Assembly: GCF_004798865.1 (NCBI RefSeq)
Contig: NW_025335585.1
Location: 1 to 64,000 of the forward strand
Length of the DNA: 64,000 nt
From: Varanus komodoensis
Taxonomy: Eukaryota; Chordata; Lepidosauria; Squamata; Varanidae
Direction: 5' to 3'
The notes beneath the pieces were generated by a model. That model had not been told where the DNA came from. It was given only the letters and a program-made list of their open reading frames with translations, and made no database searches. Both the position numbers and the translations under genes were made by a program. Position 1 is the stretch's first letter. Each line of letters starts with the position of its first letter. Below are positions 46,785 to 58,490 of the stretch, piece by piece.

Positions 46785-47130
46785 GCCTTGTTTCACGGTC
46801 AACTTTTGCCTCTCTGTCAGGGTGTGGCCGGAAAATCCCGCCCTTCAGGGGGGGCCTCCGACCGTCAGAACGTGCTCGGAACGGCGGAAGCGGGGGCCTG
46901 TGCGGAGGGACAGCGCCTCAAAAAGGACTAGGTGCACTTGCGTCGCATTGTTTTCCGGGCAACTTTTGGCCCTCGGTCAGGGTGGGGTCGGGAAATCGCG
47001 GCCTCCGGGCGGGAATCCGAACGTGGGAACGCGCTTGGAACAGATGGAAATAGAGGCCTGCGCCTAGGGACACTGTCTCAAAAAAGACTGGGGGTGTCCG
47101 CGAGGCCCTCTTTTCGCAGCAAGTTTGCCC
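46785..47130 (+). repeat. Third copy of the CTCAAAAAAGACTGGGGG block
   Basis: Has TTTCACGGTCAACTTTTGCC, GGGTGTGGCCGGAAAATCCC, GTGCACTTGCGTCGCATTG, GGAATCCGAACGTGGGAACG, CTCAAAAAAGACTGGGGG and CGAGGCCC. It matches 39670-40050 and 40786-41165. Related GTTTCCCGGTCACC or TTTCACGGTCAAC monomers also occur at about 46625 and 47430, so this monomer type is locally amplified. Confidence 0.8.
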
Positions 47131-47659
47131 ATCTGTCAGGGTGGGGCCGGGAAATCGTGACCTCCGGACGGGTCTCTGACCGTCAGGAGGCGCTCAGAAC
47201 GTGCGGAAATGGAGACCTGCGTGGAGGGACAGAGTCTCAAAGAGGACTTGGTGCATGTGCATCGCCCTCCTTTCCGGGCAAAGTTTGCCCCTCTGTCAGG
47301 GTGCGGGCGGGGAAATCGCGGCCTCTGGGCAAGACTCCGACCATCGCAACGTGCTCAGAACAGGTGGAAACGGAGGCCTGCGCGGAGGGACAGTGCCTCA
47401 AAGAGGACTAAGTGCGCGCGCATCGCCCTGTTTCACGGTCAACTTTTGCCTCTCTGTCAGGGTGGGGCCGGAAAATCCCGGCCACTGGGGGGGGCCTCCG
47501 ACCGTCGGAACGTGCTCGGAACAGGCGGAAACAGAGGCCTGCGCGGAAGGACAGTGTATCAAAGAAAACTAAGTGTGCGCGGTTCGCCCTCCGTTCGGTT
47601 AACTTTTTCCCCTCTGTCAATGTGGGGGTCAGGAAATCGCTGCCTCCAGGCGGGCCTCC

Positions 47660-47960
47660 GACCGTCGGAAAGTGCTCCGAACGGGCGGAAACCGAGGGCT
47701 GCGTGGAGGGACAGCGTATCCAAGAGGACTAGGTGCGCGGGCGTCCCCCTGTTTTCTTGGCTACTTTTTCCCCTCTGTCAATGTGGGGCTGGGAAATCCC
47801 GGCCTCCGGATGTGTCACCGACCATTGAAACGCCCTCGGAACGGGCGGAAACAGAGGCCTGCGTGGAGGGACAGCGTCTCAAAGAGGACTAGGTGTGTCC
47901 GCGTTACCCTCTTTTTGGGGCAACTTTTGCCCCTCTGTCAGGGCGGAGCCGGGAAATTGC
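47660..47960 (+). repeat. Two-monomer block, partner near 50053-50350
   Basis: GGAAAGTGCTCCGAA, GAAACCGAGGGCTGCGTGG, AGGTGCGCGGGCGTCCCC (47731 and 50124, offset 2393 bp), TTTTCTTGGCTACTTTT, GTCAATGTGGGGC and GGATGTGTCACCGACCATTG or GGATGTGGCACCGACCATCG recur in order. Confidence 0.85.
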
Positions 47961-50900
47961 AGCCTCTGGGTGGGCATCCAAAAGTCGGATCGCGCTCGGA
48001 ACGGGTGGACATGGAGTCCTGCGCGGAGGGACAGCGTCTCAAAGAGGACTAGGTACGCGCACGTCGCCATCTTTTCGTGGCAACTTTTGCCCGTCTGTCA
48101 GGGAGGGGTGGGAAATCGCGACTTCTGGCGGACCACCAACCATCAGAACCCCTTCGGAATGGGCCAAAACAAAGGCCTGCATGAGTGACAGCATCTTAAA
48201 GAGGACAAGGTGTGCGCGCGTCGCTCTTTTTTCGGGGCAACTTTTGCCCATCTGTCAGGGTGGGGTGGGGAAATAAAGGCCTCCAGGCGGGCCTCCGACC
48301 GTCGAAACACGCTCGGAACTGGCGGAAATGGAGGCCTGCACGGAGGGACAGCGTCTCAAAGAGGACGAGGCGCGGGCGCATCGCCCTGTTTTCGGGGTAA
48401 CATTTGCCCCTCTGTCAGGGAGGGTCTGGGTAATCGCAGCCTCCGGGCGGGCCTCTGACCATAGGAACGGGGTCGGAAGTGGCGTAAACGGAGGCCTGTG
48501 CGAGGGACAGCATCTCAAAGAGGACTGGGGGTATCTGCGTGGCCCTCTTTTCGGGGCCACTTTGGCCCCTCTGTCAGGGTTGGGGCTGGGAAATCGCGGC
48601 CTGGGGGGGGGGCCTCCGACCGTCGGAACATGCTCGGAAAGGGTTGAAACAGAGGCCTGAGCAGAGGGACAGGGTCTCCCAGAGGCCTAGGTGCACGCAC
48701 GTCGCCCTGCTTTCGGGGCAACTTTTGCCCCTCTTTCAGGCTGGGGCCAGGAAATCGCGGCCTCCGGGCGGGCCTGCGACCGTGGGAACATGCCTGGAAT
48801 GGTTGGAAATAGAGGCCTTTGTGGAGGGACAGTATCTCAAAGAGGACTGGCGGTGTCCGCGAGGCCCTCTTTTCGGGGCAACTTTTGCCCATCTGTCTAG
48901 GTGGGGCTGGGAAATCGCGGCCTCCGGACGGGTCTCTGATCATCAGGACATGCTCCGAACGGGCAGAAATGGAGACCTGCGTGGAGGGACAGCGTTTCAA
49001 CGAGGACTAGGTGCGCCTGCGTCGCCCTCTTTTCGGGGCAACGTTTGCCCCTCTGTCAGGGAGGGTCTGGGAAATCGGAGCCTCCGGGTGGCCTCCGACC
49101 ATAGGAACAGGGTCGGAAGTGGCGGATACGGAGGCCTGCGCGGAGGGACAGTGTCTCAAAGAGGACTAGGTGCCCGTGCGTCGCCCTCTTTTCGGGGCAA
49201 CTTTTGCCTCTCTCTTAGGGTGGGGCCGGGAAATTGCGGAATCCGGTCGTGCCTCCGATCGTCGGACCGCGCTTGGAACATGCGGAAACGGAGGCCTACG
49301 CGAGGGACAGAGTATCAAAGAAGACTAGGTGCACGGGCGCCGCCCTCTTTTCGGGGCAACTTTTGCCCCTCTGTCAGGGTGGAGCCAGGAAATCCCAGCC
49401 TCCGGGCGTACCTCAGACCATCGGAACATGCTCAGAACGGGCGGGAATGGAGGCCTGCGTGAAGGAACAGCGTCTCCAAGAGGACCAGGTACGCGCGCGT
49501 CCCCCTGTTTTCGGGCCACTTTTGCCCTTCTGTCAGCATGCGGCCGGGAAATCCCAGCCTCTGGGCGGGCTTCCGACCGTCAGAACGTGTTCAGAACGGG
49601 GGAAATGGAGGCCTGCGCTGAGGTACAGCGTCTCAACGAGGACTAGGCGTGTCCTCGTCGCCCTCTTTTTGGGACAACTTTTGCCCTCATGTCAGGGTAG
49701 GGCCGGGAAATCGCGGCCTCCAGGCGGGCATCCGTACGTTGAATTTACTTGGAACGGGCGGAAACGGAGTCCTGCGTGCAGGGACAGCGTCTCAAAGAGG
49801 TCTAGGTGCGCGGGCGTCGCCCTGTTTTCCGGGCAACTTTTGCCCCTCTGTCAGGGTGGGGTCAGGAAATCGCGGCCTCTGGGCGGGTCACTGACCGTCG
49901 GAACGCACTTGGAACGGGCGGAAATGGATGCCTACGCGGAGGGACAGCGTCTCAGAGAGTACTAGGTGTATCCGCGTAGCCCTCTAATCGCGGCAACTTT
50001 TGGTCCTCTGTCAGGGTGGGGCCGGGAAAACGCGGCCTCCGGGCAGGCCTCCGACCGTCGGAAAGTGCTCCGAATGGGCAGAAACCGAGGGCTGCGTGGA
50101 AGAAAAGCGTATCCAAGAGGACTAGGTGCGCGGGCGTCCCCTTGTTTTCTTGGCTACTTTTCCCCCTCTGTCAATGTGGGGCCGGGAAATCCCGGCCTCC
50201 GGATGTGGCACCGACCATCGAAACGCCCTCGGAATGGGCGGAAACAGAGGCCTGCGTGGAGGGACAGCGTCTCAAAGAGGACTAGGTGTGTCCGCGTTAC
50301 CCTCTTTTTGGGGCAACTTTTGCCCCTCTGTCAGGGTGGGGCTGGGAAATCGCGGCCTCCAGCTGGGCCTCCGACCATCAGAACATGCTTGGAAGGAGCG
50401 CAAACGAAGGCCTGCGCAGAGGGACAGCGTCTCAAAGAGGACTATGTGCGCGCGCGTCGCCCTATTTTCAAGGTAACTTTTTCCCCTCTGTCAGGGTGTG
50501 GCCGGGAAATCCAGGCCTCTGGGAGGGCCTCCAACCGTCGGAACCCCCTCGGAAGGGGTAGAAACGGAGGCCTGCGGGGAGGGACAGCGTCTCAAAGAGG
50601 ACAAGGTGCGTGCGCGTAGCCTTGTTTTCGGGGTAACTTTTGCCCCTCTGTCAGGCTGGGTCTGGGAAACCTGGCTTCCGGGTGGGCCTCCGACCATCAG
50701 AATGTGCTCGGAACGGGTGGAAACGGAGGTGTGCTCGGAGGGACAGTGTCTCAAAGAAGACTAGGTGTGTCCGTGTCGCCTTCTTCCCAGGCAACTTTTG
50801 GTCCTCTGTCAGGGTGGGGCCGGGAAATCGCGGCCTCTGGGTGGGCCTCCGACTGTAGGAACGGGCTCAGAAAGAGCAGAAACGGAGGCCTGCGCGGAGG

Positions 50901-53289
50901 GACAGCATCTCAAAGAAAACAAGGTGCGCGCGTGTCGCCCTCGTTTCGGGGCAACTTTTGCCTCTCTGTCAAGGTGGGGATCGGGAAATCCTGGCTTCTG
51001 GGCGGGCCTCCAACTGTCAGTACGCGCTCGGAACGGGCGGAAACGGAGGCCTGCGCCGAGGGACACCGTCTCATAGAGAACTACGTGCATCCCCATCACC
51101 CCCTTTTTGGGGTAAATTTTACCCCTCTGTCAGAGTGGGGCCGGGAAAGCACGGCCTCCGGGAGGGCCTCCGACCATTGGAACATGCTCGGAATGGGCGG
51201 AAATGGAGTTCTGCGCGGAGGGACACTGTCTCCAAGTGAACAAGGCGCGCGTGCATCGCCCTGTTTTCGGGGCAACTTTTGCCCCTCTGTCAGTGTGGGG
51301 CCGGGAAATCGATGCCTCCGGACAGGCCTCCGACCGTCGGAATGCGATTGGAAGGGGCGAAACGAAGGCCTGCTCAGAAGGACAGCGTCTCAAAGAGGAA
51401 TAGGAGTGTCCGTGTCACCCTCTTTTCAGGCAACTTTTGCCCCTCTGTTATGGTGGGGCTGGGAAATCGCGGCCTCCGGGTGAGTCTCCGTCCATCGAAA
51501 AGCACTCGGAACGGGCGGAAACGGAGGCCATCTTGGAGGTATAGTGTCTCAAAGAGAACTAGCTGTGCGAGCGTAGCCCTGTTTTTGGGTGCCTTTTGCC
51601 CCTCTGTCAGGGTGGAGCCGCGAAATCATGGCCTCCGGGCGGGCCTCCGACCGTCGGAACACGCTTGTAACGGGCGGAAATGGAAGCCTGCGCGGAGGGA
51701 AAGCATTTCAAAGGGGTCTAGCTGTGTCCGCTTCATCCTATTTTTGGGGCAACTTTTGCCCTCTTTCAGGGTGCGCCGGGAAATCACAGCCTCCGGGAGG
51801 ACCTCCGACCATTGGAACACACTCGGAACGGGAGGAAACGGTGTCCTGCGCGTAGGGACAGTGTCTCCAAGTGGACTAGGTGCGCACGGGTGGCCCTCTT
51901 TTCAGGAAACTTTTGGCCCTCTGTCAGAGTGGGGCCGGGAAATCGGGGCTTCCGGGCGGGCCTCCGACAGTCGGAACGCGCTCGGAACAGGCGGAAATGG
52001 AGTCCTGCGTGGAGGGACACAGTCTCAAAGAGGACTAGGTGCGCGCACGTCGCCCTGTTTTCAGGATAATTTTTGCCTCTCTGTCAGCGTGGGGCCGGGA
52101 AATCCTGGGCTCCGGCCCGGACTCCGACCGTCGGAACGTGCTCTGAACAGGCGGAAATGGAACCCTGCGCAGAGGGACAGCATCTCAAAGAGGACTAGGT
52201 GCGTGCGCGTCGGCCTTTTTCAGGGCAACTTTTCCCCCTCTGTGAGGGTGGAGCCAGGAAATCGCGGCCTCTAGGCAGGCCTCTGACCGTCGGAACGCTC
52301 TTAGAACAGGCGGAAACGGAGGCCTGCATGGAGGGACAGCGTCTCAAACAGGATTAGGTGTGTCCGTGTCGCCCTCTTTTCAGGAAAGTTTTGGCCCTCT
52401 GTCAGGGTGGGGCCAGGAAATCACGGCCTCCGGGCGGGCCTCCGACCGTCGGAACGCGCACGGAATGGGCGGAAACGGATTTCTGCGCGGAGGGACAGCA
52501 TCTCAAAGGGGACTAGGTGTGTCCTCATCACCCTCTTTTTGGGGAAACTTTTGAGCCTCTGTCAGGGTGGGGCCGGGAAATAGAGGCCTCCGGGCAGGCC
52601 TCCGACCATCGGAACGCGCTCGGAACGGGTGGAAACGGAGGCCTGCGTGGAGGGGCAGCGTCTCAAAGAGGACTAGGTGTGTCCACGTCACCCTCTTTTT
52701 GGGGAAACTTTTGCCCCTCTGTCAGAGTTGTGCCGGGAAATCGCGGCCTCCGGGCGGGCCTCCGACCGTCGGAACGCACTCGGAATGGGCGGAAATGGAG
52801 GCCTGCTCGAAGGACATCATCTCAAAGAGGACTAGGTGTGTCCTCTTGGCCCTCTTTTTGGGGCAACTTTTGCCCCTCTGTCATCGTGTGGCCGGGAAAT
52901 CCCAGCCTTCGGGCCGCCCTCCAACCGTCAGTACGTGCTTGCAACAGGCGGAAACGGAGGCCTGTGCTTAGGGACAGCGTCTCCATCAGCATTAAGTGCG
53001 CACGTCACCCTTTTTTCTGGGCAACATTTGCCTCTCTGTCAGAGTGGGACCGGGAAATCCCAGCACCTGAGCAGGCTTGCGACCGTCGGAACGCGCTTGG
53101 AACGGGCGGAAACGGAGGCCTGTGCAGGTGGACACCGTCTCAAAGAGGACTAGATTCCGGCGTGGCCCTCATTTCGAAGCAACCTTTGCCCGTTTGTCAT
53201 GGTGGAGCTGGGAAATCCTGGTCTCCAGACATGCACACAACCATCGGAACGCACTTGGAACGGGCGGAAACGGATGCCTTAGCGGAGGG

Positions 53290-53520
53290 ACAGACTCTCA
53301 AAGAGGACTAGGTGTGTCCGGGTCGCCCTCTTTTCAGGCAACCTTTGCCTCTCTGTCAGCGTGGGGCCGGGAAAACCCATCCTTTGGGCGGGCCTCCGAC
53401 CCTTGGAACACGTTCGGTACATTTGGAAACATAGGCCTGCGTGGACGGTCAGCGTCTCTAAGAGGACTAGGTGTGTCCACGTCACCCTCTTTTTGAAGCA
53501 AAATTTGCTCCTCTGTCACA
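53290..53520 (+). repeat. Block with partner near 55680-55910
   Basis: GTGTCCGGGTCGCCC, CAGGCAACCTTTGCC, CTCCGACCCTTGGAACACG, TCGGTACATTTGGAAAC, GTGGACGGTCAGC or GTGGACGGACAGC and CTTTTTGAAGCAAAATTTGC are shared at about 2.39 kb. A weaker third version lies near 54020-54150. Confidence 0.82.
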
Positions 53521-54009
53521 GTGGAGCCGGGAAATCCTGGCCTTCAGACGGGCCTCTGACCGTTGGAACGCCCTTGGAAGTGGCAGAAACGGATGCCTGC
53601 GCTGAGGTACGGCGTCTCAAGGAGGACTAGGTGTGTGCGTGTCGCCCTCTTTTAAGGCAACTTTTGGCCCTCTCTCAGGGTGGGGCCGGGAAATTGTGGC
53701 ATCCGTTGGGGCTTCCGACTGTAGGAACGCGTTCAGAACGGGGAGAAACGGAGGCCTGCGCGGATGGACACCGTCTCGAAGAGGACTTGGTGTGTCCGCA
53801 TCGCCCTCTTTTCGAGGCAACTTTTCCCCTCGGTCACAGTGGAGCCGGGAAATCCTGGCCTCCAGACGGGCCTGCGAAAATCGGAACGCGCTCGGAAGGG
53901 GCGGAAACGGAGGCCTGCTCAGAGGTACAGTGTCTCAAAGAGGACTAGGTGCGCGCGTCGCCCTTATTTCCGGGCAAATTTTGCCCCTCTGCCAGCGTGG
54001 GGCCGGGAA

Positions 54010-55105
54010 ATCCTGACCTTCGGGCGGGCCTTCGACCCTTGGAACATGATCGGTACGGGTGGAAAAGGAGGCCTGCGTGGACGGACAGTGTCTCAAAGAG
54101 GACAAGGTGTGTCCACGTCACCCTCTTTTCGAAGCAACATTTGCCCCTCTGTCACTGTGGAGCCGCAAAATCCTGGCCTTCAGACGGGCCTACGACCGTT
54201 GGAATGCCCTCAGAAGGGGCAGAAACGGAGGCCTGCGCTGAGGTACAGCGTCTCAAAGGGGACTAGGTGCGCGCGCGTTTCCTTTTTTTCGGGGAAACTT
54301 TTGCCCCTCTGTCAGGGTGGGGCTGGGAAATCGCAGCCTCCGGGCAGGTCTCCGACCATCGTAACATACTCGGAACGCGCAGAAGCTGAGGTCTGTTTGA
54401 GGGACTACGTCTCCAAGAGGACTAGGTGTGTCTGTGTGGCCCTCTGTTCGGGGCAACTTTTGCTCCTCTGTCATGGTGGAGCCGGGAAATCCTGTTCTCC
54501 AGATGGGCCTCTGAACGTCGGAACGCTCTCGGAACGAGGAGAAACGGAGTCCTGAGCAGAGTGACAGTGTCTCCAAAAGACTGGGTACGCGTGTGTCGCT
54601 CTGTTTTCGGTGCACCTTTTGCCCCACTGTCAGAGTGGGGGCTGGGAAATCGCTGCCTCTGGCGGGCCTCTGACCGTTGGAACGTGCTCGGAACGGGCAG
54701 TAACGAGGGCCTTCACGGAAGGACAGCGTATGAAAGAAAACAGGGTGCGCGCGCGTCGCTCTACTTTCGGGGCAACTTTTGCCTCTCTGTAAAGATTTGG
54801 GCGGGAAATCGTGGCCTCCGGGTGCGCCACTAAACGTTGGAATACGCTCGGAACTGGTGAAAGCGGAGGCCTGCGCGGAGGGAAAGCGTCTCAAAGAGGA
54901 CTATTTGCGTGCGTCTCCCTTTTTTCCGAGCAACTTTTGCCCCTCTGTCATGGTGGAGCCGGGAAATCCTGGCCTCCAGACGGGCCTCTGAACATCGGAA
55001 CGCGCTCGGAACCGGCGGAAACAGAGTCCTGATCAGAGGGACAGTGTCTCCAAGAAGACTTGGGGTGTCCGTGTCGCCCTCTTTTCGGGGCAACATTTGC
55101 CCCTC
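54010..55105 (+). repeat. 11-monomer-spaced large block, copy 1 (partner 55765-56850)
   Basis: Matches 55765-56850 in order at an offset of 1751 bp (GCGCGCGTTTCCTTTTTT at 54271 and 56022). Shared private features: CTGTGGAGCCGC, ACCATCGTAAC, GGCCCTCTGTTCGGGGC, GAACGAGGAGAAACGG, CTGGGTACGCGTGTGTCGC, the E-type pair with CCACTGTCAGAGTGGGGG or CCGCTGTCAGAGTGGGGG, CTGTAAAGATTTGGGC and GACTATTTGCG. This is the longest continuous duplicated segment I could follow, about 1.1 kb. Confidence 0.88.
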
Positions 55106-55764
55106 TGTTACAGTGGATCCGGGAAATCCTGGCCTCCAGACAGGCCTCTGAACGTAGGAACGCACTCGGAAGGGGCGGAAACGGAGGCTTGAGCAGAGGT
55201 ACAGCGTCTCAAAGAGGACTAGGTGCTCTCGTCGCCCTTATTTCCGGGCAAGATTTAGCTCTCTGCCAGCGTGGGGCCAAGAAATCCTGGCCTTCCGGCG
55301 GGCCTCCGACCGCCGGAACGCACTCGGAACGGGCGGAAACAGAGGCCTTAGCGGAGGGGCAGAGTCTCAAAAAGGACTAGGTGTGTCCACGTCGCAATCT
55401 TTTCGGGGCAACTTTTGCCCATCTGTCAGGGTGGGGCCGGGAAATCGATGCTTCCGGGCGGGCCTCCGACCATTGGAATGCATTCGGAACGTGCGGATAC
55501 GGACGCCTGCGCAGAGGGACAGCGTTTCAAAGAGGACTACGTGGGCGAGTGGCCCTCTTTTAGAAGCAACATTTGTCCCTCTGTCGCAGTGGAACCGGGA
55601 TATCCCGGCCTCCGGGCGGTCCTTCGACAGTCGGAACACACTCGGAACGGGCAGAAACAGAGGCCTTAGCAGAGGGACAGAGTCTCAAAGAGGACTAGGT
55701 GTGTCCGGGTCGCCCTCTTTTCAGGCAACCTTTGCCTCTCTGTCAGCGTGGGGCCGGGAAATCT

Positions 55765-56850
55765 CGGCCTTCGGGTGGGCCTCCGACCCTTGGAACACGA
55801 TCGGTACATTTGGAAACGGAGGCCTGCGTGGACGGACAGCGTCTCAAAGAGGACTAGGTGTGTCCACGTCACCCTCTTTTTGAAGCAAAATTTGCCCCTC
55901 TGTCACTGTGGAGCCGCGAAATCCTGGCCTTCAGACGGGCCTACGACCGTTGGAATGCCCTCGGAAGGGGCAGAAACGGAGGCCTGCACGGAGGTACAGC
56001 GTCTCAAAGGGGACTAGGTGCGCGCGCGTTTCCTTTTTTTCGGGGAAACTTTTGCCCCTCTGTCAGGGTGGGGCTGGGAAATCGCAGCCTCCGGGCAGGT
56101 CTCCGACCATCGTAACGTGCTTGGAACGCGCCGAAACTGAGGTCTGTGCGAGGGACGTCTCCAAGAGGACTAGGTGTGTCCGTTTGGCCCTCTGTTCGGG
56201 GCAACTTTTGCTCCTCTGTCACGGTGGAGCCGGGAAATCCTGTTCTCCAGATGGGCCTCTGAACGTCGGAACGCGCTCGGAACGAGGAGAAACGGAGTCC
56301 TGAGCAGAGTGACAGTGTCTCCAAGAAGACTGGGTACGCGTGTGTCGCTCTGTTTTCGGTGAACCTTTTGCCCCGCTGTCAGAGTGGGGGCTGGGGAATC
56401 GCTGCCTCTGGCGGGCCTCCAACCGTTGGAATGTACTCGGAACGGGCAGAAACAAGGGCCTTCACGGAAGGACAGCGTATGAAAGAAAACAGGGTGCGCG
56501 CGCGTCGCTCTACTTTCGGGGCAACTTTTGCCTCTCTGTAAAGATTTGGGCAGGAAATCGTGGCCTCCGCGTACGCCACTAAATGTTGGAATACGCTCGG
56601 AACTGGTGGAAACGGAGGCCTGCGCAGAGGGAAAGCGTCTCAAAGAGGACTATTTGCGCGCGTCCCCCTTTTTCCGGAGCAACTTTTGCCCCTCTGTCAT
56701 GGTGGAGCCGGGAAATCCTGGCCTCCAGACCGGCCTCTGAACATCGGAACGCACTCGGAACGGGAGGAAACGGAGTCCTGATCGGGGGGACAGTGTCTCC
56801 AAGTAGACTTGGTGTGTCTGCATCGCCCTCTTTTCGGGGCAACATTTTCC
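55765..56850 (+). repeat. Large block, copy 2 of 54010-55105
   Basis: Repeats the ordered features of 54010-55105 with small differences, such as a shortened GAGGGACGTCTCC near 56150 where 54390 reads GAGGGACTACGTCTCC. About 4 monomers unrelated to the block lie between the two copies. Confidence 0.88.
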
Positions 56851-58064
56851 CCTCTGTCAGGGTGGGACCGGGAAATCGCGGCCTCAGGACGGGCCTCCGA
56901 CCGTCGGAACGTGCTTGGAACAGGCAGAAACAGAGGCCGGCGCAGAGGGACAGCGTCTCCAGCAGACTTAGGTTAGCAAGTCGCCCATTTTTCCAGGCAA
57001 CTTTTGCTGCTCTGTCAGCATGGGGCTGAGAAATCGCGGCCTCCGGGCAGCCTCCTAATGTAGGAATGCTCTCAGAACGGGCAGAAACGGAGGCCTGCGC
57101 GTAGGGACAGCGTCTCAAAGAGGACTAGGTGCGTGCGTGAACTTCTTTTCGAAGCAGCATTTGCAACTTTGTCATGGTGGAGCCGGGTAATCTTGGCCTC
57201 CAGATAGGCCTACCACCATCGGAACGCGCTCGGAAAGGGCAGAAACGGAGGCCTGCGCGTAGGGACAGCATCTGAAGGAGGACTAGGCATGCACGTCACC
57301 CTTTTCTCGAGGCAACTTTTGCCCCTCTATCATGGTGGAGCCAAGAAATCCCAGCCTCCAGGAGGGCCTCCGACCATCGGAACGCGCTCGGAACGGGCAG
57401 AAACGGAGTCCTGCGTGTAGGGACAGCATGTTCAACATGATTTGGTGCGCTTGTCGCCCATATTTCGGGGCAACTTTTGCCCCTCTGTCATGGTGGAGCC
57501 GGGAAATTCCGGTCTTCGGGAGGGCCAGCAACCGTTGGAACGCGCTCGGAACGTGCAGAAACGGAGGCCTGTGCAGAGGGACAGCATGTCAAAGAGGACT
57601 AGGTGCGAGCGCGTCGCCCTTTATTCAGGGCAACTTTTGCCACACTGTCAGTGAGGAGCCAGGAAATCGGGGCTTCCGGGCAGGCTTCTGACCTTCGGAA
57701 CGAGCTCGGAACTTGCGGAAACCTAGGCCTACGCGTAGGGACAGTGTCTTCAACGGGATTATGTGGGCACGTCGCCCTTTTTTTCGGGCAACTTTAGTCC
57801 TATGTCAGCGTGGGGCTGGGAAATCCCAGCCTCCGGACATGCCTCCGACCGTCAGAGTGCGCTTGGAACGGGCGGAAACAGAGGCCTGCGCATAGGGACA
57901 GCGTCACCAAGAGGATTAAATGCGCACATCGCCGTTTGTTCTGGGCAACTTTTGCGTCTCTGTCAGCGTGGGTCCAGGAAATCCCAGTCTCCGGGCGGGC
58001 CTCCGATCGTCGGAACGTGCTCGGAATGGGCGGAAACGGAGGCCTGCGCTGAGGGACAGCGTCT

Positions 58065-58490
58065 AAAAGAGGGCTGGGCGTGTCCATGTCGCCCTCTTTT
58101 CATGCAACTTTGGCCCTCTGTCAGGGTGGGGCCGCAAATCGCGGCCTCCGTGCAGGCCTCCGACTGTAGGAACGTGCTCAGAACGGGCAGAAACAGAGGC
58201 CTGCGCAGAGGGACAGCATCTCAAAGAGGACTACGTGCGCGGGTGGCCTTCTTTTCGAGGCAAGTTTTGCCCCTCTGTCACGGGGGACCAGGAAATCCTG
58301 GCCTCCGGGCGGGCCTCCAATCGTCTGAAAGTGCTCGGAACGGGTGGAAACTGAGGCCTGCGGGGAGGGACAGCGTCTCAAAGAGGACTCGGTGCGCGCG
58401 CATCGCTCCTTATTCGGGGCAACTTTTGCCCCTCTGTCCGTGAGGGGCCGGGAAATCGGGGCCTCCGGGCGTGCCTCAGACCGTCGGAAT
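58065..58490 (+). repeat. Three-monomer block, copies near 61548-61850 and 62330-62745
   Basis: GAGGGCTGGGCGT (58069 and 62337, offset 4268 bp, 27 monomers), CTTTTCATGCAACTT, a C-type unit with GTCACGGGGG, TCGTCTGAAAGTGC or TTGTCTGAAAATGC and GGTGGAAACTGAGG, then GGACTCGGTGC, CGCTCCTTATTCGGGG or CGCCCTTTATTCGGGG and GGGAAATCGGGGCC. A shorter third copy starts near 61548 (CATGCAAC at 61580, 22 monomers from 58101). Confidence 0.83.
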
